The notes under the pieces: model-generated
The model's database searches: none
The model's input: only the letters and a program-made list of their open reading frames with translations
What the model was told of the DNA's origin: nothing
Made by a program: the position numbers and the translations under genes
In this document: positions 9,358 to 18,215 of the stretch, piece after piece
Layout: each line of letters begins with the position of its first letter
Numbering within the stretch: position 1 is the first letter of the stretch
Source: Butyrivibrio sp. AC2005
GTDB taxonomy: Bacteria; Bacillota; Clostridia; Lachnospirales; Lachnospiraceae
Direction: 5' to 3'
DNA: 64,000 nt
Assembly: GCF_000424145.1 (NCBI RefSeq)
Contig: NZ_AUJI01000009.1
Location: forward strand, 188,191 to 252,190

Positions 9358-9426
9358 CCTTAAAAAATGCCATAGCAAAAGGCTGAAAAGCAGACTTTCT
9401 TCGCAGAATCAATAAAGTATATAGCA
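9335..9426 (+). repeat. 91-bp dispersed element, copy B (end of the palindrome array)
   Basis: This is the direct-orientation counterpart of 8236-8326. The last half-unit of the array runs into the shared GCCATAGCAAAAG segment and a diverged hairpin ending in CGCAGAAT. The two copies bracket the yolD-like gene and the array. Confidence 0.75.
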
Positions 9427-9456
9427 TGCATAAAGCAACCCAAAATCTTCCATTTG

Positions 9457-9495
9457 TACAAAAACACCGATTATCAAAAGTGATAACCGGTGTTT
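9457..9495 (-). terminator. Terminator of the 73-residue minus-strand gene
   Basis: On the minus strand an AAACACCG...CGGTGTTT stem extended by TGATAA/TTATCA is followed by a run of T. It lies 15 bp past the stop codon of the gene at 9510-9731. Confidence 0.85.
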
Positions 9496-9509
9496 ATTCT
9501 TGATCTTTT

Positions 9510-9731
9510 TTAATATGAAATTACCTGGTAATCCTTGTTCCAGATGAGTTCAAGACCATCGAAGAGATAGGTTAACTTACCATCGGGATAAAGGCTGATG
9601 AACTTACTAGTGATATCAGACGGGTTGTCCTTGGAATTGTAGAAAACACCACCAATATCGTTGTACCCCTGCTTGTCGTAAATGAAACCGTCAATAGTTA
9701 TCCTTGAAGGAAACGTTGCTAAATCTGGCAT
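9510..9731 (-). CDS. Small hypothetical protein, 73 residues
   Basis: The family is not recognised. The product is a compact soluble protein rich in Tyr, Asp, Gly and Ile, with alternating beta-type segments (for example ITIDGFIYDKQGY and KLTYLFDGLELIW) and no membrane helix or signal peptide. It is accepted as real because an AAGGAG ribosome-binding site lies 8 nt before the ATG and a good terminator follows the stop. It stands alone, divergent from the beta-glucosidase gene across a 267-bp AT-rich spacer in which no further gene is seen. Confidence 0.65.
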   Translation of the reverse strand: MPDLATFPSRITIDGFIYDKQGYNDIGGVFYNSKDNPSDITSKFISLYPDGKLTYLFDGLELIWNKDYQVISY

Positions 9732-9998
9732 TTTGAAACTCCTTTATTACGTGGTAGGGTTGTCGTATCTATTGAGCATATTTTAGCACTAAGATGTGCA
9801 AATGTAATTGATTAAATTTAAGAAAAGGAAAGTTTGTGAAAAATGTATAAAAGGCTAGCCAAATTTGGAAGTGATTATGACTATTAATCTGTGAAATCAT
9901 ATATTTCAGAAAAATAATTGATGTAAAATGATATCTATTCGGAGCTAAATCTTGGCTCTTGGCATTTGTATATTTTTTAGAGAAGGAGATACATAAAG

Positions 9999-12557
9999 AT
10001 GGGAATTTGGAGAGCATCTAAAGAGGCAGAGATGTCTGCGAGAGAAAAGGCACATATGGAAAAAGTGCGCAAATTTGCGGCTGAAGGCATGGTGCTTCTT
10101 GAGAATAACGGAACACTTCCGCTTGGGGATGGAGTTAAGAAGATAGCTTTGTTTGGTAATGGCGCACGTCATATGATCAAAGGTGGAAAAGGTTCAGGAG
10201 ATGTTAACAGCAGAAGTGTTGTAGGCATTGAAGAGGGAATTAAGGAAGCCGGAATAGAGGTTGTTTCAGGTTCATGGCTTGATGGTTACGACAAGATATG
10301 CGTAGATTCCAGAGCTAAATATGATGAGCATATCCAGGAAATGGTAAAGTCAACAGGTAACCCCATGGTTGCATTCATGGAATACTTTAACAACCCTTAT
10401 CATGATCCGGATATTCAGGAGATCACTGATGCAGACATGCAGGATGCTGATGCTGCTGTTTATGTAATTGCAAGAGATTCAGGTGAGGGCCGTGACCGTA
10501 AGCCTGTGGCAGGTGACTATGAACTCACTGATAATGAGAAAAAGAACATCGAGAAGCTTGCAGGACGTTATGACAAATTTGTTGTAGCTCTTAATGTAGG
10601 TGGTGTTATTGATACAAAGGCACTTAGAAGTATAAAGGGTGTTGGAGCTGTTTTACTTATGAGCCAGGCAGGAAATGTTATCGGTACTGTTTTTGCTGAT
10701 GTGCTTCTTGGAAAATCAATACCCACAGGACATCTTGCAATGACCTGGGCTGAGAATTACTCAGATTATCCGGCATATGATACTTTCAGTTCACAGAACG
10801 GCAACGTAGATGATGAATATTACAATGAGGGTATTTTCGTAGGCTATCGCTACTTTGATACATTTGGCAAAAAGCCTGCATATTCCTTTGGATATGGCCT
10901 TTCCTACACAGATTTTGATGTAAAAACTACAGACGTTACACTTGATGGTGAGACTGTTACTGCAAAGGTATCTGTTAAAAATACAGGTGATAAGTTTAGC
11001 GGTAAAGAGCTTGTGCAGCTCTATGTTTCAGCACCTGACGGAAAGCTTGAAAAGCCAGTTAAGGAGCTTAAGGCCTTTGCAAAGACAAAGGAACTTGCAC
11101 CGGGTGAAGAGGAAACACTTACTCTTATGGCTAAGGTTTCAACTTTCGCATCCTATGATGAAAAGTCTGCTTCATATATCTTAGAGCCCGGTAAGTACTT
11201 CGTAAGAATCGGTAAGAATGCAGGCTGCACATCTGTTGTTGCTGCTATTGAGGTTGGAAAAGAGATTACTACCTGCAAGCTTTCAAACAGATTTAAGATT
11301 GACACTGAGCTTGATCTTCTTTCAAAGAAAAATGCTACTCCTCTTACCTATGATGGCGAAGAAGAGGAGAAGGCATCAGCAAAGGTTCTGACACTTTCAG
11401 AGGATGCAATCACAACAGTTGTTGCTGAATATAAGAGTGCTCCTGTTGAACTTAAAAATGACAGCGCAGAGAAAGTAACTCTTGCAGATGTTAAGGCAGG
11501 AAAGGCTACTCTTGACGATCTTCTCGGTCAGCTCACAAGGGAAGAAATGGCAGATCTCTGCGTAGGTACGGCAAGAGGCGGTTTTGGAGGAGATTCTGTT
11601 ATCGGAACAGCTTCTGCAGTAGTTCCGGGTGCTGCCGGTGATACCAGCTCCAAGATGGCTGCTGACAGAGGTGTTCACAACCTTGTTCTCGCAGACGGAC
11701 CTGCAGGACTTCGTCTTACACCTTACTTTGCAGTAGATGAGGACAATAAGATAATTCCTGAGATGAGTGCGATGGCATTTGATTTCCCCGGAAAAGAGAA
11801 TCAGCCCAAGACAGATATTAAGGGCGAAGTAACCAAGTACTATCAGTATTGCACAGCTATTCCGATCGCAACAATGCTTGCTCAGACCTGGAATATGGAT
11901 GTTATAGAAGAAGCAGGTGACCTTGTAGGTACAGAGATGGAAGAACTAGGGGTTAATCTCTGGCTTGCTCCCGGTATGAATATCCAGAAGAATCCTCTTT
12001 GCGGAAGAAACTTCGAGTACTATTCAGAGGATCCTCTTGTTGCAGGAATGTGCGCTGCAGCTGATACTAAGGGTGTTCAGAAGCACAAGGGCTGCGGTAC
12101 AACTATTAAGCACTTTGCATGCAACAATCAGGAAGACAACAGAATGCACACTAATGCACATGTAAGTGAGAGAGCTCTCAGAGAGATTTATCTTAAGGGC
12201 TTTGAGATTGCTGTAAGAGAGTCTCAGCCGCTCTCCATCATGACAAGCTACAACCTTATAAACGGTTTACATGCTGCTAACAACTACGATCTTCTCACAG
12301 CTGTATGTCGTAATGAATGGGGATTCAAGGGTGTAGTTATGACTGACTGGGGTACAACAGGCGGTATCGAGATGGAGCAGAGAGAGTTTAAGTATGGTAC
12401 CTCCAATGCAGCTGACTGCGTAAGATCAGGTAATGACCTTACAATGCCGGGTTCTGATGCAGATATTCAGAACATCCTCGATGCAGGCGTTACAAGAGCT
12501 GAGCTTCAGGCATGCGCAAGAAGAATCCTGGAGTGTGTTCTTGAGTGCAGATATTGA
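9999..12557 (+). CDS. Beta-glucosidase, GH3, circularly permuted domain order
   Basis: An 852-residue protein without signal peptide, so cytoplasmic. It probably hydrolyses cellobiose or short beta-glucosides from the non-reducing end. The order is reversed relative to most GH3 enzymes. It opens with the alpha/beta sandwich domain (AAEGMVLLENNGTLPL, about 25-285), continues with a fibronectin III-like domain (about 300-400), and only then carries the TIM-barrel catalytic domain (about 505-850), containing KHFACNNQEDNR and the nucleophile motif VVMTDWG with D783. This order is established for B. fibrisolvens BglA and R. albus beta-glucosidase. A strong AGAAGGAG site precedes the ATG. The GH9 cellodextrinase 0.9 kb downstream on the other strand fits intracellular cellodextrin breakdown. 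Confidence 0.93.
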   Translation: MGIWRASKEAEMSAREKAHMEKVRKFAAEGMVLLENNGTLPLGDGVKKIALFGNGARHMIKGGKGSGDVNSRSVVGIEEGIKEAGIEVVSGSWLDGYDKICVDSRAKYDEHIQEMVKSTGNPMVAFMEYFNNPYHDPDIQEITDADMQDADAAVYVIARDSGEGRDRKPVAGDYELTDNEKKNIEKLAGRYDKFVVALNVGGVIDTKALRSIKGVGAVLLMSQAGNVIGTVFADVLLGKSIPTGHLAMTWAENYSDYPAYDTFSSQNGNVDDEYYNEGIFVGYRYFDTFGKKPAYSFGYGLSYTDFDVKTTDVTLDGETVTAKVSVKNTGDKFSGKELVQLYVSAPDGKLEKPVKELKAFAKTKELAPGEEETLTLMAKVSTFASYDEKSASYILEPGKYFVRIGKNAGCTSVVAAIEVGKEITTCKLSNRFKIDTELDLLSKKNATPLTYDGEEEEKASAKVLTLSEDAITTVVAEYKSAPVELKNDSAEKVTLADVKAGKATLDDLLGQLTREEMADLCVGTARGGFGGDSVIGTASAVVPGAAGDTSSKMAADRGVHNLVLADGPAGLRLTPYFAVDEDNKIIPEMSAMAFDFPGKENQPKTDIKGEVTKYYQYCTAIPIATMLAQTWNMDVIEEAGDLVGTEMEELGVNLWLAPGMNIQKNPLCGRNFEYYSEDPLVAGMCAAADTKGVQKHKGCGTTIKHFACNNQEDNRMHTNAHVSERALREIYLKGFEIAVRESQPLSIMTSYNLINGLHAANNYDLLTAVCRNEWGFKGVVMTDWGTTGGIEMEQREFKYGTSNAADCVRSGNDLTMPGSDADIQNILDAGVTRAELQACARRILECVLECRY

Positions 12558-12658
12558 TAGATATTTTGCCTAAATGCGATAGTAGTAGATACTTTGCTTA
12601 AATGCAGGCATTAAATCAATAAATTGGGAATATGGGTTATAGCATGATATAAAGAAGG

Positions 12659-12694
12659 CAGCGCAGGATTTTGAAGGGGGTTCTGCGCTGTTTT
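12659..12694 (+). terminator. Terminator after the beta-glucosidase gene
   Basis: A CAGCGCAGGA/TTCTGCGCTG stem followed by TTTT. Between the stop codon and this hairpin, two ~20-bp direct copies of a TAGATAYTTTGCYTAAATGC motif lie about 31 bp apart. Confidence 0.8.
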
Positions 12695-12816
12695 CATGCT
12701 TGTATGGGAAAATTCATTAATATAGTCAACTTGTAAAAGATGTAATACCGAATTACAATAATAAATAATCATCTAAGTGAACATAACTGTTGACCGGATA
12801 AGATAAGGGGGATCTT

Positions 12817-13266
12817 ATGAGGGTATTGGTAGTTATTGACATGCAGGATAAGTATTTGAGCTTATATGATGAGGAGCTTCTTACGAACATCAACAGGAAG
12901 ATAAAGCTTGCCCATGAAGAGGAAGATGTTCCCATCGTCTATGTGAAGAACATTGGACTTGCCGGAAGCAAAACCGGCTATGAGTTGTCTGATGATTTGT
13001 TAATGGTGTCTGATCTTGTCTATGAAAAGAAGAGTCCCAGTGCTTTTTCGTCAAAAGCGTTTACTCATAAATTGGAATGTTTAAAGGCAACCGAGCTTGA
13101 ACTTGTCGGAGTTGACGGCAGTTCATGTGTGGCCAAGACAGCAATGGATGCTGCCAAACTCGGCTATAAAACTGAAATAGTAAAGTCCTGTGTCGGGGCA
13201 CGTAATGATAAGGTATATGAAAAAACCTTAAAAAAGCTCGAAGGTGCAGGGGTAAATATATTATAG
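12817..13266 (+). CDS. Isochorismatase-family cysteine hydrolase
   Basis: A 149-residue protein of the cysteine hydrolase fold that includes nicotinamidase and isochorismatase. The presumed catalytic residues are D8 in VVIDMQ, a Lys in YEKKSPSAF (71/72) and the nucleophile C104 in VDGSSCVAKTA. It lacks the family extensions that would identify a substrate, so nicotinamidase activity is possible but not shown. It has a GGGGGA ribosome-binding site, stands alone, and ends at a bidirectional terminator shared with the convergent GH9 gene. Confidence 0.85.
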   Translation: MRVLVVIDMQDKYLSLYDEELLTNINRKIKLAHEEEDVPIVYVKNIGLAGSKTGYELSDDLLMVSDLVYEKKSPSAFSSKAFTHKLECLKATELELVGVDGSSCVAKTAMDAAKLGYKTEIVKSCVGARNDKVYEKTLKKLEGAGVNIL

Positions 13267-13315
13267 GATAACGAATTTCTGAGAAAAATCAGCCTTCTTA
13301 AAAAATTGCAAAATG

Positions 13316-13356
13316 AAAATGCAGATACCGGATTTGATCGATATCTGCATTTTTAA
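13316..13356. terminator. Bidirectional terminator between convergent genes
   Basis: A perfect 12-bp stem AAAATGCAGATA/TATCTGCATTTT is flanked by A-rich and T-rich tails. It can serve both the hydrolase gene and the convergent GH9 gene. Confidence 0.9.
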
Positions 13357-13407
13357 TAGCTCTATCTTCTTTTATATGTTAGCGGAAAACCGTGTTTTAA
13401 TTTACAA

Positions 13408-15006
13408 TTATTTGGAATATTCCTTGAAATAACCAAGTGCAAAAACAAGCGGTGAATTCCAGTAAATAGTTATCTCATTGGTGGAGTAGGAACGCATATC
13501 ATCGGCATATCTCTTCATGGCAGGCTTATCTGACATGTTATCAGGGTTTGCTGCTTCATCGCAGGGTCTGAAATTGGGACCACCGGATACGAATCCTGGA
13601 ATGGGTTCATCTATACCGTCTGCTTCAGTAGGACGTAGATGAGGATGCTTAAAGGCTCTCTCTCCAATGCCTGTGACATAGCTTAAATCCATGGCGTTTC
13701 TTCCAAAGATATAATCAAGCTGATATTGCGCGGTATCAAGATAGGATTTATCCTGTGTGAGCTTGTGAGCCACGCATAAAATCATGGCATTCATAAGTAC
13801 AACCATGTTGCTGCCCCAGGTAAATTCCGCAGGTCTTAGTGTGAAGTTAAATGCATTACTCTCTGCAATACCCTTTAGTCTGTCAGCTTCGTCCAGCCAC
13901 TTAAGAGTCATTCTGCGATAGAGATCCTCTCCGAATAATTCAGCACCGCCGTTTATCACAGCAAGAGTTCCGAATCCTCCCACATCAGCCCATCCGAGAG
14001 CATACAGGTTAATGCGAAGCTCCAATACACTGAGGATTATTCTTTTAGCATCTTCATTTTTATCAAGGCGATAAATTTCTGTTGCAGCCCAGAGTCTCTC
14101 ATCTGTATCACACATATCCTCGTAGGTTCCTGTGGTTACTTCCGAAGGGTTTTCAAAGAGGAATGAGGGATTTTTTACAAGCCAGTTCCATGCCTTTCTT
14201 GCTGCATCCGCAAGAGTGTCCGCATAGGCTTCATCATATTTTCTGTAAATACGACTGGCAAGTGCCATAATTGCTGCAAAATCACCGGTAGCAAGACTTG
14301 ATACGGGAGTGATAACCATATCAAGGTCATCCTCATCAGGCATGATAAACCCACAGAAATTCTGTGATGTACACTTGTGATGTACTCCGCCGTCCTCATC
14401 CTGCATATCAAGTATCCAGTCAAGTTCATATTTACATTCAGCAAGAATATCGGGCAGATTGCCACCGCTCTCGGGAATGTTGAGATCTAGCTGCAGAGCA
14501 TCAGGGAACATCTCGTAGCCATATAGGATATGCCCAAGGGCAACAGCTCCGGCTGTCACATAGCGACCGTAGTCGCCGGCATCGTGCCATCCTCCCAACA
14601 TTTTACGTCTTATGCTCTTGTCATGAAGCATGTATCCGCCGCCGCAGTGACAAGCCTTTCTTGCATATACTCCGGCATATTTTTCTTCAAGTGCCATGCC
14701 GCATCTCTGAAAATAAAACATCTTAATGGATGCAAACAATGCTTCGTCATAGTGATTATTGTCTATAACAAATTCTGCGCTCTTATTACCTTTTCCGTCA
14801 GTAAAATAATAAGAGCCGGTGGCTTTGATTTCTGAAAAATCGATAATGGCAGCATCTTCTCCGCTGTTATCATCATGCTTAAGCGTGCATTCACCACTTT
14901 TAACAATGCTTCCGGCATTTGCATGAAGGGTATAACTTGTATCTCCTGTTAAAGTCGCGTGTTTTGTAGCTTCCGGTGCAAAACCGGCCTGATTAAGATA
15001 TATCAT
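13408..15006 (-). CDS. GH9 glycoside hydrolase, cytoplasmic cellodextrinase type
   Basis: A 532-residue GH9 enzyme with an N-terminal Ig-like (CelD N) domain over residues 1-85 and an alpha/alpha-barrel catalytic domain. GGWHDAGDYGRY supplies the conserved aspartates D142 and D145; STNEITIYWNSPLVF near the C-terminus supplies the proton donor E511. There is no signal peptide, carbohydrate-binding module or dockerin, so it should act on imported cellodextrins inside the cell, as reported for B. fibrisolvens Ced1-type enzymes. The start is supported by a CAGGAGGT site on the minus strand. A 13-bp perfect palindrome lies just upstream. Confidence 0.92.
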   Translation of the reverse strand: MIYLNQAGFAPEATKHATLTGDTSYTLHANAGSIVKSGECTLKHDDNSGEDAAIIDFSEIKATGSYYFTDGKGNKSAEFVIDNNHYDEALFASIKMFYFQRCGMALEEKYAGVYARKACHCGGGYMLHDKSIRRKMLGGWHDAGDYGRYVTAGAVALGHILYGYEMFPDALQLDLNIPESGGNLPDILAECKYELDWILDMQDEDGGVHHKCTSQNFCGFIMPDEDDLDMVITPVSSLATGDFAAIMALASRIYRKYDEAYADTLADAARKAWNWLVKNPSFLFENPSEVTTGTYEDMCDTDERLWAATEIYRLDKNEDAKRIILSVLELRINLYALGWADVGGFGTLAVINGGAELFGEDLYRRMTLKWLDEADRLKGIAESNAFNFTLRPAEFTWGSNMVVLMNAMILCVAHKLTQDKSYLDTAQYQLDYIFGRNAMDLSYVTGIGERAFKHPHLRPTEADGIDEPIPGFVSGGPNFRPCDEAANPDNMSDKPAMKRYADDMRSYSTNEITIYWNSPLVFALGYFKEYSK

Positions 15007-15342
15007 ACAACCTCCTGTTTTCGTGGTGATACCACATGATTTATATATGATTTTTGTATAAGTTATATATTTTTATTAGTGAATAAAGAATCTACAATTA
15101 AACATTATAACGTATATATTCCTGTTTTTCCTCAGAAAAAGGAAATCTGTATTTAATTATTTATCTTCTTTATCCATTTACCACTTTTTAAACGAAGGAC
15201 ACATACTATACATTTAATGAACTGATCGATCCTTAACATGATGTAAACCCAGAAGCCCGGCCATTTGAGAACAAGAGTCTTATTTTTTTCTTAAATTACT
15301 ATAATACTATAGATTTCAGCATTTCTTAGAAAAAACTGTAAT
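15007..15342. other. Intergenic region upstream of the GH9 gene
   Basis: This 336-bp AT-rich spacer holds the GH9 ribosome-binding site (15010-15017), the palindrome GTGGTGATACCAC (15023-15035) and the presumed minus-strand promoter area. The remainder lies downstream of the LysR gene. No coding sequence or RNA gene is evident. Confidence 0.6.
15023..15035. promoter_or_regulatory. Palindrome in the GH9 5' region, possible operator
   Basis: GTGGT-GAT-ACCAC is a perfect 5-bp inverted repeat with a 3-bp centre, ending 17 bp upstream of the GH9 start codon and close to the ribosome-binding site. It could be a repressor site or an mRNA hairpin; no cognate regulator is identified. Confidence 0.35.
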
Positions 15343-16197
15343 TTATATCCCGTTTAGAAAGTCCTTTAGTACAACCTCTGTTCCTTTCTTAAATACAAAC
15401 AGGATGGTAGTTTCAAGACTTTTGCTTGAAATAGGGCAAAGAGCGATGTCATTGGAAAATTTGCTTACCAGTGATTTTGGAAAAATAGCAACACCTTTTC
15501 CGTTTTGTACCCAAAGAAGAGAAGTTCTTGCATCATCACAGATGCTAAGAATATTGGGTTCAAGTCCTTCACTGCCAAAGGTTTCTGTAATGAGATTCTG
15601 ATAACGGCGGTATATGGAAAGCGGAAAACCGGATAAAGACTTAAGGTTAATGGGCTTTCCGGGGATGATTTTGGACTTTTTCTCAATAAGAGTCTGTGGA
15701 ATTGCTGCTACCATAGGCTCCTTTTTTATAGGTACCATATCGAGATCCCCCGATGCAAAAGGGGTCCTGAGAAAAGCGGCATCTATTACATTTTTGTCCA
15801 GAAGATGCTGGAGTTCGAAGGTGGAACCATCATATATCTGAAAATGCATATCAGGATATGTATCCGAAAAATCTGCAAGGATATCAGAAACTACAGGAAT
15901 TGTAGAGGGAGTAAGGCCAATGGAAAATGTCCGGTGCATCCCGGCCTTGGCTACTTCTGTGACTGTGCTGCTTGTAAGCTCAAGGATCCGGCACACTCTC
16001 TGGTAGAAAATTGCACCTGCGTCCGTTAAGGTGACATGCCTGTTTCCTCTTATGAAAAGAGAAACTCCAAGCTCATCCTCAAGCTTTTTCATGGACATGG
16101 AGAGCGGAGGCTGGCTCATGTGCAGCAGCTTTGCAGCCTGATTTATATTGCCGCTGTCAACGACAGTTTTAAAATATTCCATTTGCTTTAAATCCAT
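15343..16197 (-). CDS. LysR-family transcriptional regulator
   Basis: A 284-residue regulator. The winged HTH is at residues 1-60 (MDLKQMEYFKTVVDSGNINQ, then AAKLLHMSQPPLSMSMKKLE), followed by a LysR substrate-binding domain. An ATG at 16401 would add 68 residues, but that extension is hydrophobic, unrelated to the family and overlaps the divergent gene. The ATG at 16197 is therefore chosen; it has an AGAGG element 7 nt upstream and places the HTH at the N-terminus as usual. It diverges from the MATE gene with a 133-bp spacer, a classic layout for control of the neighbouring exporter. The inducer is unknown. Confidence 0.88.
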   Translation of the reverse strand: MDLKQMEYFKTVVDSGNINQAAKLLHMSQPPLSMSMKKLEDELGVSLFIRGNRHVTLTDAGAIFYQRVCRILELTSSTVTEVAKAGMHRTFSIGLTPSTIPVVSDILADFSDTYPDMHFQIYDGSTFELQHLLDKNVIDAAFLRTPFASGDLDMVPIKKEPMVAAIPQTLIEKKSKIIPGKPINLKSLSGFPLSIYRRYQNLITETFGSEGLEPNILSICDDARTSLLWVQNGKGVAIFPKSLVSKFSNDIALCPISSKSLETTILFVFKKGTEVVLKDFLNGI

Positions 16198-16330
16198 ACC
16201 GTAACCTCTGGTATATATGAAATATATATTAAGTCTATAAAAATAGTATTTTACATATATGTTGCTTAAGTATAAGCTAAATCTGTATTTTCGGCAACTG
16301 ACGGAAAAATATATTAGTAAGGATTTATAA

Positions 16331-17701
16331 GTGAAAATGAGACAGGTAGATTTTAAGAATGGCGGAACTCTGAAAAATATACTGGCGACGGCAATGCCCA
16401 TGCTGGTGGCTCAGATTCTGAACCTTTTATACAACATAGTTGACAGAATATATATCGCACGTATTCCGGTTATCGGAACGGTGGCGCTGGGGGCAGTGGG
16501 ACTTTGTTTTCCACTGGTTATCCTGATAACTGCTTTTACAAATATGTATGGAAGCGGAGGTGCACCGCTTTTTTCCATAGCCAGAGGCCGCGGCGATGAA
16601 AAGGAAGCAAGGGCCATACAGAATACTTCCTTTTTCCTGCTTATATCTACGGGTGTGGTTCTGATTATTATAGGTGAAATATTTGGGCAGCCAATACTGT
16701 CTCTGTTTGGGACTTCAAAAGAGTCCATGGTTTATGCACTCCCGTACCTGCGTATTTATCTGCTTGGGACACTCTTTTCAATGATTGCCACGGGAATGAA
16801 TCCCTTTATTACTGCACAGGGATTTTCTCTTGTGGGAATGACCACGATTATTGTTGGGGCGGTTGCCAATATTGTTCTTGATCCCATTTTTATTTTCCTT
16901 TTTGGAATGGGGATTCAGGGTGCTGCTCTTGCAACGATTATTTCTCAGGCATTGTCGGCAGTATATGTTCTTAAATTTTTATTTGGGAAAAAGTGCGAAT
17001 ACAAATTACATCTGATGAATGCAGACGAGATACGGCACTGTGGGAAAAGAGCAAGAGGAATCATCGGTCTTGGGACAGCTGCTTTCATGATGCAGTTCAC
17101 AAACGCTGCAGTGCAGATATCCTGCAATAACGTGCTTGCTGATGTAGGAGGCGATATCTACGTATCTATTATGACAATAGTCAATTCTGCAAGGCAGATG
17201 ATGGAGACACCTATTCTGGCTATTTCAGAAGGCACATCTCCTATAATAAGCTTTAATTACGGAGCAAGGAAATACGATAAGATAAAGAAGGCAATAATTA
17301 TCATGCTGGCGCTGGATCTTGCGTATTCATTATCGGTATGGCTCATTATCAGAATTTTCCCTGCTGCAATAATCGGAATATTCAGTAATGATACGACAAT
17401 ACTTGCTGATGCGATTCCTGCCTTTAACCTGTATTTTTCGACCTTTATATTTATGACCTTCCAGCACACCGGACAGGTCACCTTTAAGTCTCTGGGGAGA
17501 AAAGGACATGCGATTTTCTTCTCGTTATTCAGAAAGGTAGTTATAGTGGTTCCTCTTACCTACATGCTTCCATATCTGTTCAACATGGGAACTGACGGCG
17601 TGTTTGCAGCTGAACCCATAAGTAATGTAGTTGGAGGTATGGCCTGCTTCATAACGATGCTGTTTACTGTCAGGAAAATTATGAGAGAACATTCTAAATA
17701 A
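16331..17701 (+). CDS. MATE-family multidrug or metabolite exporter
   Basis: A 456-residue integral membrane protein with about 12 hydrophobic helices in two related halves, as in MATE cation-coupled antiporters. The family signature region LATAMPMLVAQILNLLYNIVDRIYI is at residues 17-41, and the second half repeats the pattern around AAFMMQFTNAAVQISCNNVL. The start is GTG at 16331, 7 nt after an AAGGA element; an ATG two codons later is the alternative. The divergent LysR gene probably regulates it. The substrate cannot be predicted. Confidence 0.88.
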   Translation: MKMRQVDFKNGGTLKNILATAMPMLVAQILNLLYNIVDRIYIARIPVIGTVALGAVGLCFPLVILITAFTNMYGSGGAPLFSIARGRGDEKEARAIQNTSFFLLISTGVVLIIIGEIFGQPILSLFGTSKESMVYALPYLRIYLLGTLFSMIATGMNPFITAQGFSLVGMTTIIVGAVANIVLDPIFIFLFGMGIQGAALATIISQALSAVYVLKFLFGKKCEYKLHLMNADEIRHCGKRARGIIGLGTAAFMMQFTNAAVQISCNNVLADVGGDIYVSIMTIVNSARQMMETPILAISEGTSPIISFNYGARKYDKIKKAIIIMLALDLAYSLSVWLIIRIFPAAIIGIFSNDTTILADAIPAFNLYFSTFIFMTFQHTGQVTFKSLGRKGHAIFFSLFRKVVIVVPLTYMLPYLFNMGTDGVFAAEPISNVVGGMACFITMLFTVRKIMREHSK

Positions 17702-17788
17702 CAGATGGAAAAGATGCAGTTATATGGTGCATAAAAACGTAGTTTATAATATAATTTTATAAAACTACACTTCGGGGAGGAAAAAGCA

Positions 17789-18076
17789 ATGGGAATTACT
17801 GAGAAACTCGATGAATTATTAGATATGGCAAGAGAAAATGCGGAACTAAAAGAGCGTTTACTTGATACTCAAAAATCAGTGAATCCGGTTGCTGATTTCT
17901 GCGCTATAGCAAGCGAAAACGGTATATATATGTCCGTTATGGATATAGTTAACCAAGGCGAAGAATTCTATGCTGAGATTAAGCGCAGCACTAACGGGGG
18001 CGGTGAAAACTCACCCGATCTGGATTTTCAAAACGACGAATATTCCATATTTATGATGAGACTACGAGACCTATAA
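17789..18076 (+). CDS. Small protein, possibly Nif11-like, with an STNGGGENSP motif
   Basis: A 95-residue protein with a GGGGAGG ribosome-binding site 8 nt before the ATG. The N-terminal half is helical (EKLDELLDMARENAELKERL, then DFCAIASENGIYMSVMDIV), resembling the two-helix layout of Nif11-like leader domains. The C-terminal part carries an R-S-T-N-G-G-G-E-N-S-P motif and an acidic, aromatic tail. Nif11 leaders precede modified peptides, but no maturase, protease or ABC exporter of that kind is nearby, so a free-standing role is equally possible. A single-gene transcript is likely, with a TATAAT-like motif near 17747. Confidence 0.6.
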   Translation: MGITEKLDELLDMARENAELKERLLDTQKSVNPVADFCAIASENGIYMSVMDIVNQGEEFYAEIKRSTNGGGENSPDLDFQNDEYSIFMMRLRDL

Positions 18077-18121
18077 GCACATTCTATCGAAGGCAATAAG
18101 TTTTGTTTATTGTAAAACCTA

Positions 18122-18150
18122 TTGACGCAGTATGTAAATAGTTATATAGT
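18122..18150 (+). promoter_or_regulatory. Sigma-A-type promoter of the O-acetylhomoserine sulfhydrylase gene
   Basis: TTGACG and TATAGT separated by exactly 17 bp, about 66 bp upstream of the start codon. Confidence 0.7.
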
Positions 18151-18215
18151 TTTTTCAACAACAAACGAACAGAAAAAACATATATAGAAAAAAGCGTAAG
18201 TAGGAGGAGAATATA

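Noticed and set aside
8937..9386. 149-codon plus-strand frame through the palindrome array
   Set aside because: TTG start without ribosome-binding site and a 35-residue repeat dictated by the 105-bp period; the hairpin arms explain the sequence better than a protein does.
16198..16401. Longer N-terminus for the LysR regulator from an ATG at 16401
   Set aside because: The extension is hydrophobic, not family-like, overlaps the divergent MATE gene, and a better site exists at 16197.
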